Source: Pseudomonadota bacterium
Lineage (GTDB): Bacteria; Pseudomonadota; Gammaproteobacteria; Burkholderiales; Methylophilaceae
Length of the DNA: 64,000 bases
Reading direction: 5' to 3'
Assembly (NCBI GenBank): GCA_029563075.1
Contig: JAKQTN010000033.1
Span: 62,001 to 126,000, forward strand
Shown: positions 7,808 to 17,917 of the stretch, in pieces
How positions within the stretch are numbered: position 1 is the stretch's first letter
How the letters are laid out: every line of letters starts with the position of its first letter
Program-made: the position numbers and the translations under genes
The notes under the pieces: model-generated
The model's input: the letters and a program-made list of their open reading frames with translations, nothing else
What the model was told of the DNA's origin: nothing
The model's database searches: none

Positions 7808-8707
7808 TTATAGCTTCCAGTAATGGTCTACCAGTAATGCTGCAAATAGCAACGTCAGGTAAATAATGGAATACCTGAATGTGCGCTTGGCTAAATCATC
7901 AGAATATTTTCTATATAAACCAATCACATATGCCAGAAAAATAGCATCCAGCAACAATACAGATATTAAGTAAATCAAACCGCTCATGCCCAATCCGTAA
8001 GGCATAAGCGAAACAGCGACTAAAATCACAGTGTAGAGCAGGATATGTAACAGTGTAAATGCCTCGCCGTGCGTTACCGGCAACATCGGCATGCCTACTT
8101 TGGCATATTCTTCACGGCGATAAAGCGCCAGAGCCCAGAAGTGTGGTGGCGTCCAGGCAAAAATAATCAGGAACATGATGAGGGATTCCGGTGCTACGGT
8201 ATTGTTCACCGCAGCCCAGCCAAGTATCGGCGGCATTGCACCGGAAGCGCCGCCAATCACAATATTCATCGGCGTAGCAGGTTTTAAGAATACGGTGTAA
8301 ATAACCGCATAACCCACGAAGGTTGCAAATGTAAGCCACATGGTGAGCGGGTTAACGAAGATATAAAGAATGGCCAAACCGACACCTCCGAGAATGGTCG
8401 CGAATATGGTCGTTTCGGCATGGGATACCTGGCCTGTCGGTAGCGGGCGAGCACGTGTGCGTGCCATGACTGCATCAATTTTGTGTTCTATTAAACAGTT
8501 GAAAGCCGCTGCAGCGCCGGAAGAGAAAGCGATGCCAACGGTTGTTGCAACCAATAGCGGCCAAGGCACCATGCCTGGCGTGGCGAGAAACATGCCGATA
8601 ACCGCAGTAAATACGATTAATGCTGTCACACGCGGCTTGCATAATGCATAAAAGCTTTTAAAACTGGCTCTTAACGCCTGCAACTTGTTTGGTAAACTTG
8701 CGCTCAA
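7808..8707 (-). CDS. ctaB: Protoheme IX farnesyltransferase
   Basis: [51 protein letters not shown]. Confidence 0.95.
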   Translation of the reverse strand: MSASLPNKLQALRASFKSFYALCKPRVTALIVFTAVIGMFLATPGMVPWPLLVATTVGIAFSSGAAAAFNCLIEHKIDAVMARTRARPLPTGQVSHAETTIFATILGGVGLAILYIFVNPLTMWLTFATFVGYAVIYTVFLKPATPMNIVIGGASGAMPPILGWAAVNNTVAPESLIMFLIIFAWTPPHFWALALYRREEYAKVGMPMLPVTHGEAFTLLHILLYTVILVAVSLMPYGLGMSGLIYLISVLLLDAIFLAYVIGLYRKYSDDLAKRTFRYSIIYLTLLFAALLVDHYWKL

Positions 8708-8735
8708 TTAATACTCACTTTAATTTAAATTAATG

Positions 8736-9731
8736 TTATGTTGCTAAACGACTCGCTGTTATTTTCGAATTCAGTATTACTAAAATAACCACCAGCATTG
8801 CTGCGCCTAAGTTATGCGCCACCGCCAGCACCAATGGTAAATGCAACAACAGATTTGCAATGCCCAAGCTGATTTGTAAGCACAGCACTGCTAACAGGGC
8901 GATACTCAGCATTTTTAATTGTGTCTGCTTTAACCCGATAATGGCTAAAAACCCAAAATAAATTAATGTAATCACTGCGCCGATACGATGTGTCCACTGT
9001 ATCGCGGTAAGAGAGGCCAGGCTTAAATTGCCGCCATCGGCACTTTGCCCTAATTCCCGCATCAAGTGAAAAGCATCTTTAAAATCCATTGCTGGCATCC
9101 ATGCGCCATGACAGGTTGGAAAATCTGTACAGGCTAACGCCGCATAATTGGTGCTGGTCCAGCCGCCCAAAAAAATCTGCATCAGCAATACAACCAAGCC
9201 AAATCGAATTAACCAGCGCGTGTGATTTGGATGTACTAGGCTGGCAGAATAATAGCCCCAATGCCGATGCACTATCCAAACCAGCAAGCCCAATGTTGCC
9301 ATGCCGCCAAGTAAATGTGCACTTACAATTGCCGGTTTAAGCAACATGGTCACGGTCCACATACCGAGCATGGCCTGGAATATGACGATTCCCAGTAAGG
9401 CAGTCGTTAGCCATGGTGAAGTTTTAACCTGTTGTTTATTCTTCCATGCCAATATAAATAATGCCAGCACTACCAGCCCCAGCGTGCCCGCAAGATAACG
9501 ATGTATCATTTCTTTCCAGGCCTTCGCTGTTTCTAGGGTGCTGTCAGGATAATTGGCCTGCGCCTGTGCAATCGCAGCTTGGCTCTCTGGCACGGTGAGC
9601 GTGCCGTAACAGCCCGGCCAATCGGGACAGCCCAACCCTGCATCTGAGAGACGCACATACGCGCCCAACACCACCACGCAAAGTGCCATCGCCGCGCCTA
9701 ATAGCGCCAATCGCTTAAACATCAAGTTCAT
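8736..9731 (-). CDS. ctaA: Heme A synthase (COX15/CtaA)
   Basis: VVVLGAYVRLSDAGLGCPDWPGCYG, HRYLAGTLGL, ACTDFPTCHGAWMP, WTHRIGAV. Confidence 0.95.
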   Translation of the reverse strand: MNLMFKRLALLGAAMALCVVVLGAYVRLSDAGLGCPDWPGCYGTLTVPESQAAIAQAQANYPDSTLETAKAWKEMIHRYLAGTLGLVVLALFILAWKNKQQVKTSPWLTTALLGIVIFQAMLGMWTVTMLLKPAIVSAHLLGGMATLGLLVWIVHRHWGYYSASLVHPNHTRWLIRFGLVVLLMQIFLGGWTSTNYAALACTDFPTCHGAWMPAMDFKDAFHLMRELGQSADGGNLSLASLTAIQWTHRIGAVITLIYFGFLAIIGLKQTQLKMLSIALLAVLCLQISLGIANLLLHLPLVLAVAHNLGAAMLVVILVILNSKITASRLAT

Positions 9732-9732
9732 A

Positions 9733-10347
9733 TCAGGCAGCCCATGAGTATTTCAGCAAGCGGATCAAGTCCTTGCGAATTTCCGCCGCTGGTGCAGTCG
9801 CCAGGTAACTCATCATGATATGCCCGAGTGGATCAACCAAATACAGCCGGTTTGACTGCGTGGCTGTTTCACCTTCCAGATCAAACTGCTGACCAAGCTT
9901 TGTAATGTTATCGGCTGGCTGGTTGATAATAACCAAATCCGGGTAGTCTGCTTTGATTTTACTGACATCCTGTGTATTGGTGATTAATACGCGCTGGGCC
10001 CGTGGCATATCTTTGTACAATGACACGTGCAGCTGGCGCATGATGTGAAGCTTTTCCCGGCATGCCTGCTCACAAGTGTCAGCCACATAGACCATATTCC
10101 ACTTGTCAACCCAGAATTTCGAAACTTCCTTGCCATCACTGTCCTTTAACGTTTCCACCCGCTCAATTAAGCGCGGCGGCATGACCAGCTCACCATAGCT
10201 CTGGCCGGTCGGCTTCCAGTTTAATTTATACATCATGACAACAACGACAATAGGCACCACAAAAAATATGGCCATTAGCACAAATATAATGCGCCCCTTG
10301 CGTTGCAGGTTATCTGGATTGATCTGGTTGCTTAACTCTGTTTGCAT
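9733..10347 (-). CDS. SCO-like thioredoxin-fold cytochrome oxidase assembly protein
   Basis: N-terminal TM; VADTCEQACREKL CxxxC; located between SURF1 and ctaA genes. Confidence 0.7.
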   Translation of the reverse strand: MQTELSNQINPDNLQRKGRIIFVLMAIFFVVPIVVVVMMYKLNWKPTGQSYGELVMPPRLIERVETLKDSDGKEVSKFWVDKWNMVYVADTCEQACREKLHIMRQLHVSLYKDMPRAQRVLITNTQDVSKIKADYPDLVIINQPADNITKLGQQFDLEGETATQSNRLYLVDPLGHIMMSYLATAPAAEIRKDLIRLLKYSWAA

Positions 10348-10374
10348 AAATCGCTCTTTATGATTAATTTGTGA

Positions 10375-11148
10375 CTATTTAATTCGTTTAAAACTCATAT
10401 ACAGATAGATGGCAATTGCTGCAAAGGCAAAGCCAAACCATTGATAAGCATAGCCCAAATGCGTTGCAATGCGCTCTGCCGGCATCTGCCAGTTCCGCAC
10501 AAAACCGCCTGCATTGCTTTGCGCATCCAGTTTAATAATCACCGGCAGTAGTTTCAGCGGAACAATTTTCTGGTATCGCCCCATATCCAGATGTTGCCAA
10601 ACCAGTTGCCATCCTGGATTTTCCTGATTGGGCGTGGCTGTATCCTCAAGTGTAAATATTTTTTTGCTTGGCAACCATGCCATGCCTTCCACTTGCTGTA
10701 TACCGGCGGGCGTATCAAAGACAGGAACATCCGTATGCGTAGATTTACCTGCAATCCAACCCCGGTTGACCAATACATATTGATCAGCTCCTTCAATGCT
10801 TAGCGGGGTGAGCACATGATACCCGGCGATGCTATTTTCAACCTGGTTATCAACCAGAATCTGATATTTTGTCGCATATTCACCGTTTGTTTTTACTTTT
10901 TGATATTGCAGTTTTTCTGACGAATGAATATGCTGCGACAGCTCCGGCAGCTCATTTTTAACACTCTGCTGATATTCCTTCTGAATCTCCTGCTTAAGCG
11001 CGGCTTTTCCATATTGCCAGAAGCCCAGTTTCACAAACAATGCAACCAGCGCCAGCATCATCAACATTCCTATCAAGCTTGGCTTAAACTCGTAGTGCAT
11101 AAACTTAAATTGCATTTCGGCTGTTCCAGTCGCATAATAGGCCATCAA
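10375..11148 (-). CDS. SURF1-family oxidase assembly protein (start may be internal, e.g. MQFKF or MHYEF)
   Basis: GFWQYGKAALKQ, VLVNRGWIAG, GYAYQWFGFAFAAIAIYLYMSFKR. Confidence 0.88.
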   Translation of the reverse strand: MMAYYATGTAEMQFKFMHYEFKPSLIGMLMMLALVALFVKLGFWQYGKAALKQEIQKEYQQSVKNELPELSQHIHSSEKLQYQKVKTNGEYATKYQILVDNQVENSIAGYHVLTPLSIEGADQYVLVNRGWIAGKSTHTDVPVFDTPAGIQQVEGMAWLPSKKIFTLEDTATPNQENPGWQLVWQHLDMGRYQKIVPLKLLPVIIKLDAQSNAGGFVRNWQMPAERIATHLGYAYQWFGFAFAAIAIYLYMSFKRIK

Positions 11149-11153
11149 TTCGA

Positions 11154-11366
11154 TTGGACAGAGCCATGCTAATAAAAATTGCCATTGTGCTAACTTTAAT
11201 TATTATCGTTGCCAGTTTGTTTTCAGCGTTGTTCTTTCTTGCGAAGGATAAAGGTACTAGCGACCGCACTGTGAAAGCACTCACTTTCCGTATTGTTTTA
11301 TCCATCACGTTATTTATTCTTCTCGTCATCGGCGGATATTTTGGACTGATTGGCCATTCATTGTAA
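11154..11366 (+). CDS. Twin transmembrane protein (DUF2909-like)
   Basis: Two TM helices: IAIVLTLIIIVASLFSALFFLAKDKGTSDRTVKALTFRIVLSITLFILLVIGGYF. Confidence 0.75.
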   Translation: MDRAMLIKIAIVLTLIIIVASLFSALFFLAKDKGTSDRTVKALTFRIVLSITLFILLVIGGYFGLIGHSL

Positions 11367-11381
11367 GTGCTGATTGTAAAC

Positions 11382-11415
11382 AAAAAAGGGCGGTGCTATA
11401 GCATCGCCCTTTTTT
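11382..11415. terminator. Bidirectional terminator between the twin-TM gene and ctaE
   Basis: AAAAAAGGGCGGTGC-tata-GCATCGCCCTTTTTT. Confidence 0.85.
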
Positions 11416-11426
11416 GCATCCTTACG

Positions 11427-12335
11427 TTACAGCCAGTATACAAATATAAACAAACCTAACCAAACAACATCAACAAAGTGCCAGTACCATGCCACCCCTT
11501 CAAAACCGAAGTGATGCTCCGGCGTAAAATGACCTTTCATGCAACGTAACAAAATCACGATCAGCATGATGGTACCAAGCGTAACATGAAAGCCATGGAA
11601 ACCTGTCAGCATAAAGAAGGTGGCGCCATAAGCACCTGAGCCCAAAGTCAAGCCCATCTCTGTATAGGCTTCATGGTATTCAAGCGCCTGACAGGCCAGG
11701 AATGCAATACCCAGTGCCACCGTCAATGCCATACCGACAACTAACTGCTTACGGTTATTCTTGATCAAGCCCCAATGTGCCCAAGTGATAGTTGCACCAG
11801 AGGTAAGTAAGATAATAGTATTTACCAAAGGCAAACCCATCCAGTGCATGGGTTTGAAATTCGCAGGAGGCACATATTCAGCACCAAGCACGTTGCCGCC
11901 TGGACCCGTTGATGGCCAAGTTCCAAGAAAATCTTTGTATGGTGTAATATCAGGCGCATAGCTTGCCAACTCAGGAACTGACAGCACGCGCATATAGAAT
12001 AATGCGCCAAAGAAGGCAGCAAAAAACGCCACTTCAGAGCAAATGAATACAATCATGCCGAAACGGAAAGACTTGTCTTCCCAGTTTTTGTATTTGCCGG
12101 ATAGGCTTTCGCTGATAACGGCGCCCATCCACTTAAAAACCATCCATAAAATGACTGCGGTGCCAAAATACATCATCCATTTGCCCGGGGTCTGGAGATA
12201 GGCCAGATCTTTACTTCTATCCATAGCAACTGAAAAAATAAAGCCCGTAGCTAACAACAATATTCCAGCAGACAGCACCGATGGATACAGGCTGCCATGT
12301 GGAACAAAATAGTGATTTTTTGAATGCGTTGCCAT
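11427..12335 (-). CDS. ctaE: Cytochrome c oxidase subunit III
   Basis: HYFVPHGSLYPSVLS, FGFEGVAWYWHFVDVVWLGLFIFVYWL. Confidence 0.96.
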   Translation of the reverse strand: MATHSKNHYFVPHGSLYPSVLSAGILLLATGFIFSVAMDRSKDLAYLQTPGKWMMYFGTAVILWMVFKWMGAVISESLSGKYKNWEDKSFRFGMIVFICSEVAFFAAFFGALFYMRVLSVPELASYAPDITPYKDFLGTWPSTGPGGNVLGAEYVPPANFKPMHWMGLPLVNTIILLTSGATITWAHWGLIKNNRKQLVVGMALTVALGIAFLACQALEYHEAYTEMGLTLGSGAYGATFFMLTGFHGFHVTLGTIMLIVILLRCMKGHFTPEHHFGFEGVAWYWHFVDVVWLGLFIFVYWL

Positions 12336-12403
12336 GTATTAACTCCCAAGCTACTGATTATTTAAAAATTATTATCTCAATCTCAACAACATAAAACAAA
12401 CCA

Positions 12404-12997
12404 TTAATTTTTCACTGCTTTAAAGAAAGAGTACGACAATGTCATCTCTTTCACATCCTTCGGCAACGCAGGGTCAATAAAAAACCTGAGCGGCATTTCC
12501 TTAGTTTCTCCAGGCTTCAGCCCCTGGTTCACAAAGCAAAAACATTCAATCTTCTTAAGATATATTGAGGCTTTACCTGGCGTCACGCTAGGTATCGCAT
12601 GGCCAGCCACAATTTCACTTGTGATATTTTTTGCCTCAAATATCACGGTTTCAATTTGTCCAGGATGCAAAGTAATCGCATTTTGCTTGGGATAAAAATT
12701 CCATCCCAAGCCTGGCATGACCGCTGCAACAAACTGCACGGTGACCATTCTGCTAGTATCAACTTTAGCCTTTGCTAAGGTAGCAGCCGAATTTTCTGTT
12801 TTCCCATTTAGGCCTGTGAGGTCACAAAACACATCATACAAAGGCACCAACGCAAAGGCGAACAGCAATGACCCTGCCACCACCCACAACATTTTTAATG
12901 CAAGCCTTGTATTTGCCTTATCATCTTTTTGCCTGCTGATTACAATTGCTTCAGTTGCTTCTTCTACCGAGCCGCCACTTTTATTTATATCTTCCAT
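12404..12997 (-). CDS. ctaG: Cytochrome c oxidase assembly protein CtaG/Cox11
   Basis: FVAAVMPGLGWNFYPKQ, VTPGKASIYLKKIECFCFVNQGLKPGETKEMPLRFFIDP; likely start MEDINKSGG at 12997. Confidence 0.93.
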   Translation of the reverse strand: MEDINKSGGSVEEATEAIVISRQKDDKANTRLALKMLWVVAGSLLFAFALVPLYDVFCDLTGLNGKTENSAATLAKAKVDTSRMVTVQFVAAVMPGLGWNFYPKQNAITLHPGQIETVIFEAKNITSEIVAGHAIPSVTPGKASIYLKKIECFCFVNQGLKPGETKEMPLRFFIDPALPKDVKEMTLSYSFFKAVKN

Positions 12998-13098
12998 ATT
13001 GTAAATATCGAAGCGACATACCAAATAACTGCAATTACACCTAAAACGATGGCGATATTCCTGTTTTTCGCTTGCCTGCCTGCTTTTTGATTATCCAT
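12985..13098 (-). CDS. 37-aa single-TM small protein, putative cytochrome oxidase small assembly protein
   Basis: Reading 13098 to 12985 gives MDNQKAGRQAKNRNIAIVLGVIAVIWYVASIFTIWKI*; lies between ctaD and ctaG and overlaps the ctaG start by 13 nt; absent from the ORF track. Confidence 0.75.
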   Translation of the reverse strand: MDNQKAGRQAKNRNIAIVLGVIAVIWYVASIFTIWKI

Positions 13099-13139
13099 TT
13101 AATTGCGAGGCTTAAGGTAATTCAGCCTCGTCTTCCCTT

Positions 13140-14732
13140 TTACTTAACAACAGGTTGATCAGTAAAGCTATGGTATGGCGGTGGAGATGATAACGTCCAC
13201 TCTAGACCCTCTGCGCCCTCCCACACTTTGTCGGTGGCTTTTTTACCACCTTTGATGCAACTCACAATATTGTAGACAAATAACAGCTGTGACAACCCTA
13301 ACACAAACGCTGCAATCGATGAAATCATGTTGAACTCGGCGAATTGCAAGGCGTAGTCCGGAATGCGGCGTGGCATACCAGCCAACCCTAAGAAGAACTG
13401 AGGGATGAAGGTGAGATTAAAGGAAATGGCTGTTAGCCAGAAATGCAATTTACCGAGTTTCTCGCTATACATGTGCCCGGTCATTTTTGGCAACCAGTAA
13501 TACACGCCCGCCATGATACCCATGATGCCGCCGGCGAACAGTGTGTAGTGGAAATGCGCCACCACGAAATAACTATTGTGATATTGCGCATCAGCCGCAA
13601 CGTCTGCAAGCACTAAGCCGGTCAAACCGCCGATACCGAATAAGATAATCCAGCCCACCGCAAACAGCATAGGAGTTTCAAAGCTCATGGAGCCTCTCCA
13701 CATGGTTTTAATCCAGCAGAAGAACAATACGGCCAGCGGCAGCGAAATTGCCATCGTGCTATACATAAAATAGAGCAACGCTGGCACAGGCATACCCGCT
13801 GTAAAGAAGTGGTGCGCCCATACAACTACTGACAAAGCGCCAATTGCCCATAATGAATAAACCTGCGCTTTGTAGCCATACATTGGCTTACGTGAGAAGG
13901 TTTGCAGAATTTGCGGAATGAAACCCCAAACAGGCAAGAGCAAAATATATACTTCTGGATGTCCAAAGAACCAGAACAAGTGCTGGAACAGAATTGGATC
14001 GCCGCCGCCGGCAGCATCAAAGAAGTGCGTGCCAAAGTGACGGTCAGTTAAAAGCATCGTGACAGCACCAGCCAACACTGGAATCGTTGCAACAAGCAGG
14101 AAAGCTGTAATCAGCCAACCCCATGCAAACATCGGCATTTTCATGAGGGTCATGCCAGGCGCACGCATATTGAACAGCGTAACAATAATATTAATCGACC
14201 CCATAACGGAAGATATACCAAGCAGGTGAACTGAGAAAATCGCAAAATCCACGCCGATACCGCCTTGTAAAGAAAGCGGCGGATAGAATGTCCAGCCGGT
14301 AGCCAGCGCACCATCACCGATACCAAACAGCGCCAAGGTAAAGGGCAGCGTCAGCAGAATCGCAGCCGGAGGCAGCAGCCAGAAGCCCCAGTTATTCAAG
14401 CGCGGCAGCGCCATATCTGGCGCACCGATTTGCAAAGGAATCATCCAGTTTGCAAAACCTGTCGCTGCGGGCATCAGCGCTGCAAAAATCATGATTAACG
14501 CATGAATACCAATAAGTTGATTAAAAAAATCAGGGTTCATCAACTGTAAGCCGGGCTTAAACAGTTCTGCACGAATACCCAGAATCATGGAACCGCCAAC
14601 CAAAAACATGATTAGCGAAAAAGTAAGGTACATCGTACCAATGTCTTTGTGATTGGTGGTGGTTAACCAGCGCATAATTCCCGTAGGGTGGTCATGATGC
14701 TCTTCGTGATGTGCTACCGTTACTGTACTCAT
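13140..14732 (-). CDS. ctaD: Cytochrome c oxidase subunit I
   Basis: WLTTTNHKDIGTMYL, WFFGHPEVYILLLP, HHFFTAGMPVPALLYFMYSTMAISLP, VVAHFHYTLF. Confidence 0.97.
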   Translation of the reverse strand: MSTVTVAHHEEHHDHPTGIMRWLTTTNHKDIGTMYLTFSLIMFLVGGSMILGIRAELFKPGLQLMNPDFFNQLIGIHALIMIFAALMPAATGFANWMIPLQIGAPDMALPRLNNWGFWLLPPAAILLTLPFTLALFGIGDGALATGWTFYPPLSLQGGIGVDFAIFSVHLLGISSVMGSINIIVTLFNMRAPGMTLMKMPMFAWGWLITAFLLVATIPVLAGAVTMLLTDRHFGTHFFDAAGGGDPILFQHLFWFFGHPEVYILLLPVWGFIPQILQTFSRKPMYGYKAQVYSLWAIGALSVVVWAHHFFTAGMPVPALLYFMYSTMAISLPLAVLFFCWIKTMWRGSMSFETPMLFAVGWIILFGIGGLTGLVLADVAADAQYHNSYFVVAHFHYTLFAGGIMGIMAGVYYWLPKMTGHMYSEKLGKLHFWLTAISFNLTFIPQFFLGLAGMPRRIPDYALQFAEFNMISSIAAFVLGLSQLLFVYNIVSCIKGGKKATDKVWEGAEGLEWTLSSPPPYHSFTDQPVVK

Positions 14733-14769
14733 CGTGCTCTCCTGATTGCCAATTTAATACTAAAATAAA

Positions 14770-15945
14770 TTATTGTCGTGCCGCTTTAACTTGTGACGGC
14801 TGCACCACATCACCTACGCTATTACCAAGCGCGTTACGCTCATATGTAATCACTGCAGCAATTTCTGTATCATTCAGCGTCGCTTTCCAAGCCGGCATCA
14901 CATTCTTACCATTCAGCACACGATCCATATGGCTATCTGGAAGATACTTACCATCCTCGCCAAAAATTGGACTTATTGAAATCTTGCTCCCAGTTATTGC
15001 AGGGAACGCTGGAGGCAAGCCAGCACCAGTAACCTGGTGACATACCGCACAGTTTTTCTCATAAACCTTTTTGCCCTCAGCCATCAAGTCTTCCTTGGTC
15101 CATTCTTTATCCGCACCAGCTATGGCTTTAGCCTGCTCTTCTTTCTTCGCAGCCACCCAGGTCTTGTATTCCTCCATTGATACCGCATTTACTACCACTG
15201 GCATGTAGCCATGGCCCTTGCCGCACAATTCTTTACATTGGCCACGATAGGTACCGGGTTTCTCCACCTGTACCCAAGTCTCACGAATGAACCCGGGAAC
15301 AGCAAGCCTGGACGAGCCAAACTGTGGCACCCACCAGTTATGCAGAACATCGCTTGCTGTCATCAAAATCCGAACCTTCTCACCCACAGGCAATACGAGC
15401 GGATTGTCTACTTCGAGCAAGTAATTTTCGCCTTTATCTGCGGCATTATTCATCTGGTCATTGGTCGTCGTTAAATTGCTGACAAATTTAATGCCCTGCG
15501 CATCGCCATCCAGATATTCATACTGCCAGCGCCATTGTGAGCCAGTAATTTTAATGACCATGCTGGCTTTATCGCGCGTGTCTTCCATCATCACCACACT
15601 GTGGTAAGCCGGGATACCCATAATTACAAAATCGATTAACAATAAAATCGCAAATGGAATCAGTGTCCAGAAAATTTCAACCGCGGTGGAAGGTGCTTTA
15701 TCAGCAACGGCCTTATAGCCTTTACTTTTGCGGTGCGCGAAAATTGAATAAATCATGATGGCCAGCACGGACAGGAAAATCGCCATCGAAATAAGCATAA
15801 ACTTATTATGAACATGCAATGTGTCTAAAGCCATTGGCGTGACCGGCTCCGGGAAGTTCCAGCTATAATCAGCATAAGCACCGAGCGAGGCCAGTAATAT
15901 TCCGAGACCAAACCCAACTTTTTTCAACACTTGCATAACGCTCAC
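14770..15945 (-). CDS. ctaC: Cytochrome c oxidase subunit II with C-terminal cytochrome c domain
   Basis: ITGSQWRWQYEY, VLHNWWVPQFG, GTYRGQCKELCGKGHGYMPV CuA site, CAVCHQVTGAGLPPAFPAI heme site. Confidence 0.96.
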   Translation of the reverse strand: MSVMQVLKKVGFGLGILLASLGAYADYSWNFPEPVTPMALDTLHVHNKFMLISMAIFLSVLAIMIYSIFAHRKSKGYKAVADKAPSTAVEIFWTLIPFAILLLIDFVIMGIPAYHSVVMMEDTRDKASMVIKITGSQWRWQYEYLDGDAQGIKFVSNLTTTNDQMNNAADKGENYLLEVDNPLVLPVGEKVRILMTASDVLHNWWVPQFGSSRLAVPGFIRETWVQVEKPGTYRGQCKELCGKGHGYMPVVVNAVSMEEYKTWVAAKKEEQAKAIAGADKEWTKEDLMAEGKKVYEKNCAVCHQVTGAGLPPAFPAITGSKISISPIFGEDGKYLPDSHMDRVLNGKNVMPAWKATLNDTEIAAVITYERNALGNSVGDVVQPSQVKAARQ

Positions 15946-15972
15946 TCCAAAATCAAATTTAATTAAAATTTT

Positions 15973-16461
15973 TCAGCTTACATTTTTAAACTTTTGTTTT
16001 AGTTCTCTTGCCAGTGCGACACGCTGCTCATCGTCAATCAAGTGTCTGCCGAATTCAATTTCTTTGCCATGCGACCCTATAAACAGACCGCTTTTGCCTT
16101 GACTGTTTACCACAGCGCGCACACTGACTTGCGTCCAGTATCGCTGAAAAACCGTTATACTGGAATTTTTATAGCTTTTCTTTTCCACTATGACTTTGTC
16201 TTCTTCTATCGCGATACTTTCATAATCGCTCGCATGCAGGTAAACATAGTAAAAAGCATACGCGAAAGCCGCCAGTTCCAAGCCCGCGAATGGCAACACC
16301 ATCCAGGCGCCCAGACGCGCAAATCCCAGCGCGATCAGCAAGGTTACAACCGCCATAGCCGCAAGCAACTTGATACCACCATCTAGCGATAACGAATTAT
16401 TCGGCCTTGCTATGATTTTGTAACCCAAATCGAACACGGCCATACACTTGTCCTTGGTCAT
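15973..16461 (-). CDS. DUF2244 domain-containing membrane protein
   Basis: KIIARPNNSLSLDGG..., two TM, ALARELKQKFKNV C-terminus; first gene of the oxidase operon. Confidence 0.75.
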   Translation of the reverse strand: MTKDKCMAVFDLGYKIIARPNNSLSLDGGIKLLAAMAVVTLLIALGFARLGAWMVLPFAGLELAAFAYAFYYVYLHASDYESIAIEEDKVIVEKKSYKNSSITVFQRYWTQVSVRAVVNSQGKSGLFIGSHGKEIEFGRHLIDDEQRVALARELKQKFKNVS

Positions 16462-16536
16462 GCAAACTTAAATTAAAATTGCTTGCAATTTTCTTTGACA
16501 GCAACTTTCGTTTATAGCTTTTTGACATGCGTCATT

Positions 16537-16550
16537 TTGACGCAGATCAA
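16537..16550. promoter_or_regulatory. Candidate FNR/ANR box
   Basis: TTGACGCAGATCAA, one mismatch to TTGAT-N4-ATCAA; upstream of the minus-strand oxidase operon. Confidence 0.5.
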
Positions 16551-16670
16551 AAAATAGCATAAAAAACTTAGACCAACAAGCAAAAATTTACATTTTGTAA
16601 CAAATGTTGCAGCTTTAGTCTGAGCCTGCCATTTGGCAAACTTAAACTTAATGCGCTTGAATAAAACGAG

Positions 16671-16757
16671 TGGTGCCGGGAGGGGGAATCGAACCCCCAC
16701 GTTGTCGCCAACGCGGGATTTTGAGTCCCGTGCGTCTACCAATTCCGCCATCCCGGC
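16671..16757 (-). tRNA. tRNA-Leu (anticodon CAA)
   Basis: GCCGGGATGGCGGAATTGGTAGACGCACGGGACTCAAAATCCCG...TTCGATTCCCCCTCCCGGCACCA, long variable arm, encoded CCA. Confidence 0.95.
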
Positions 16758-16806
16758 TGAGGTATAATTACAACGAAGACGCACATTATAACAAGCAAAA
16801 GGCATT

Positions 16807-17835
16807 ATGCGAACACAAGATTTCGATTTTTATTTACCAGACACGCTCATCGCCCAGCATCCCGCCGCTAAGCGCAGCGCCAGCAGACTGTTGCACTTGA
16901 ATGGCAGAACGGGACATATCGAGGACAAGCTGTTTGTTGATTTGCCTGATTTTCTATCCGCAGGCGATTTGCTGGTTTTTAATGACACGCGCGTCATCAA
17001 GGCACGGCTGTTTGGCCATAAAACCACGGGTGGCACGCTAGAAATGCTGGTTGAGCGGGTATTAGGCACGCACCATGTACTCGCGCATATCCGCGCCTCG
17101 CGTGCGCCGAAGGCAGGCACAAAACTTAAATTAGCCAATGCGTTTGAAGCGGAAGTCATTGACCGTGATGACGATTTGTTTCATGTGAAATTTTTAAGCG
17201 AGACATCTGTGCTGGATTTACTGGAGCAATACGGTGCCTTGCCTCTGCCACCTTATATTACGCACACAGCCGAATCCGATGATGAAGAACGTTATCAAAC
17301 CGTGTACGCCAAACATGCCGGTGCGGTTGCTGCGCCTACTGCCGGGCTGCATTTTGATGAAACCATGCTGAACACAATAAAGGCAAAGGGCGTCAATATC
17401 GCCTATGTCACCTTGCATGTGGGGGCGGGCACATTTCAACCGGTGCGCACCGACATGATTACAGAGCATAAAATGCACAGCGAGATTTATCATATCCCGG
17501 CCGAAACGGTTGCGATGATTGAAGCCACCAAAGCCAAAGGCGGCAATATTATTGCCGTAGGCACTACCAGCTTGCGCGCTCTGGAAAGCGCCGCACGACC
17601 TGGCAAGCTCCAAACCGGCATGGGAGAAACGGATATTTTTATCACGCCCGGCTTTTCATTTAAAATAGTCGATAAACTTGTCACCAATTTCCATTTACCC
17701 AAAAGCACCTTGCTCATGCTGGTGTCTGCCTTTGCAGGGTTTGATCACATTAAAAATGCTTATGCACACGCGGTAAAACAACAATACAGATTTTTTAGTT
17801 ACGGCGATGCCATGCTGTTGGACAGGGTAGATTGA
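16807..17835 (+). CDS. queA: S-adenosylmethionine:tRNA ribosyltransferase-isomerase
   Basis: [62 protein letters not shown]. Confidence 0.97.
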   Translation: MRTQDFDFYLPDTLIAQHPAAKRSASRLLHLNGRTGHIEDKLFVDLPDFLSAGDLLVFNDTRVIKARLFGHKTTGGTLEMLVERVLGTHHVLAHIRASRAPKAGTKLKLANAFEAEVIDRDDDLFHVKFLSETSVLDLLEQYGALPLPPYITHTAESDDEERYQTVYAKHAGAVAAPTAGLHFDETMLNTIKAKGVNIAYVTLHVGAGTFQPVRTDMITEHKMHSEIYHIPAETVAMIEATKAKGGNIIAVGTTSLRALESAARPGKLQTGMGETDIFITPGFSFKIVDKLVTNFHLPKSTLLMLVSAFAGFDHIKNAYAHAVKQQYRFFSYGDAMLLDRVD

Positions 17836-17917
17836 ACAATGCAGTAAAAGCGATGACTAATGTGAATGCTCCAATTCAACACCAGACAGAAACCACCCTC
17901 AGGAACTTTATTATCAG

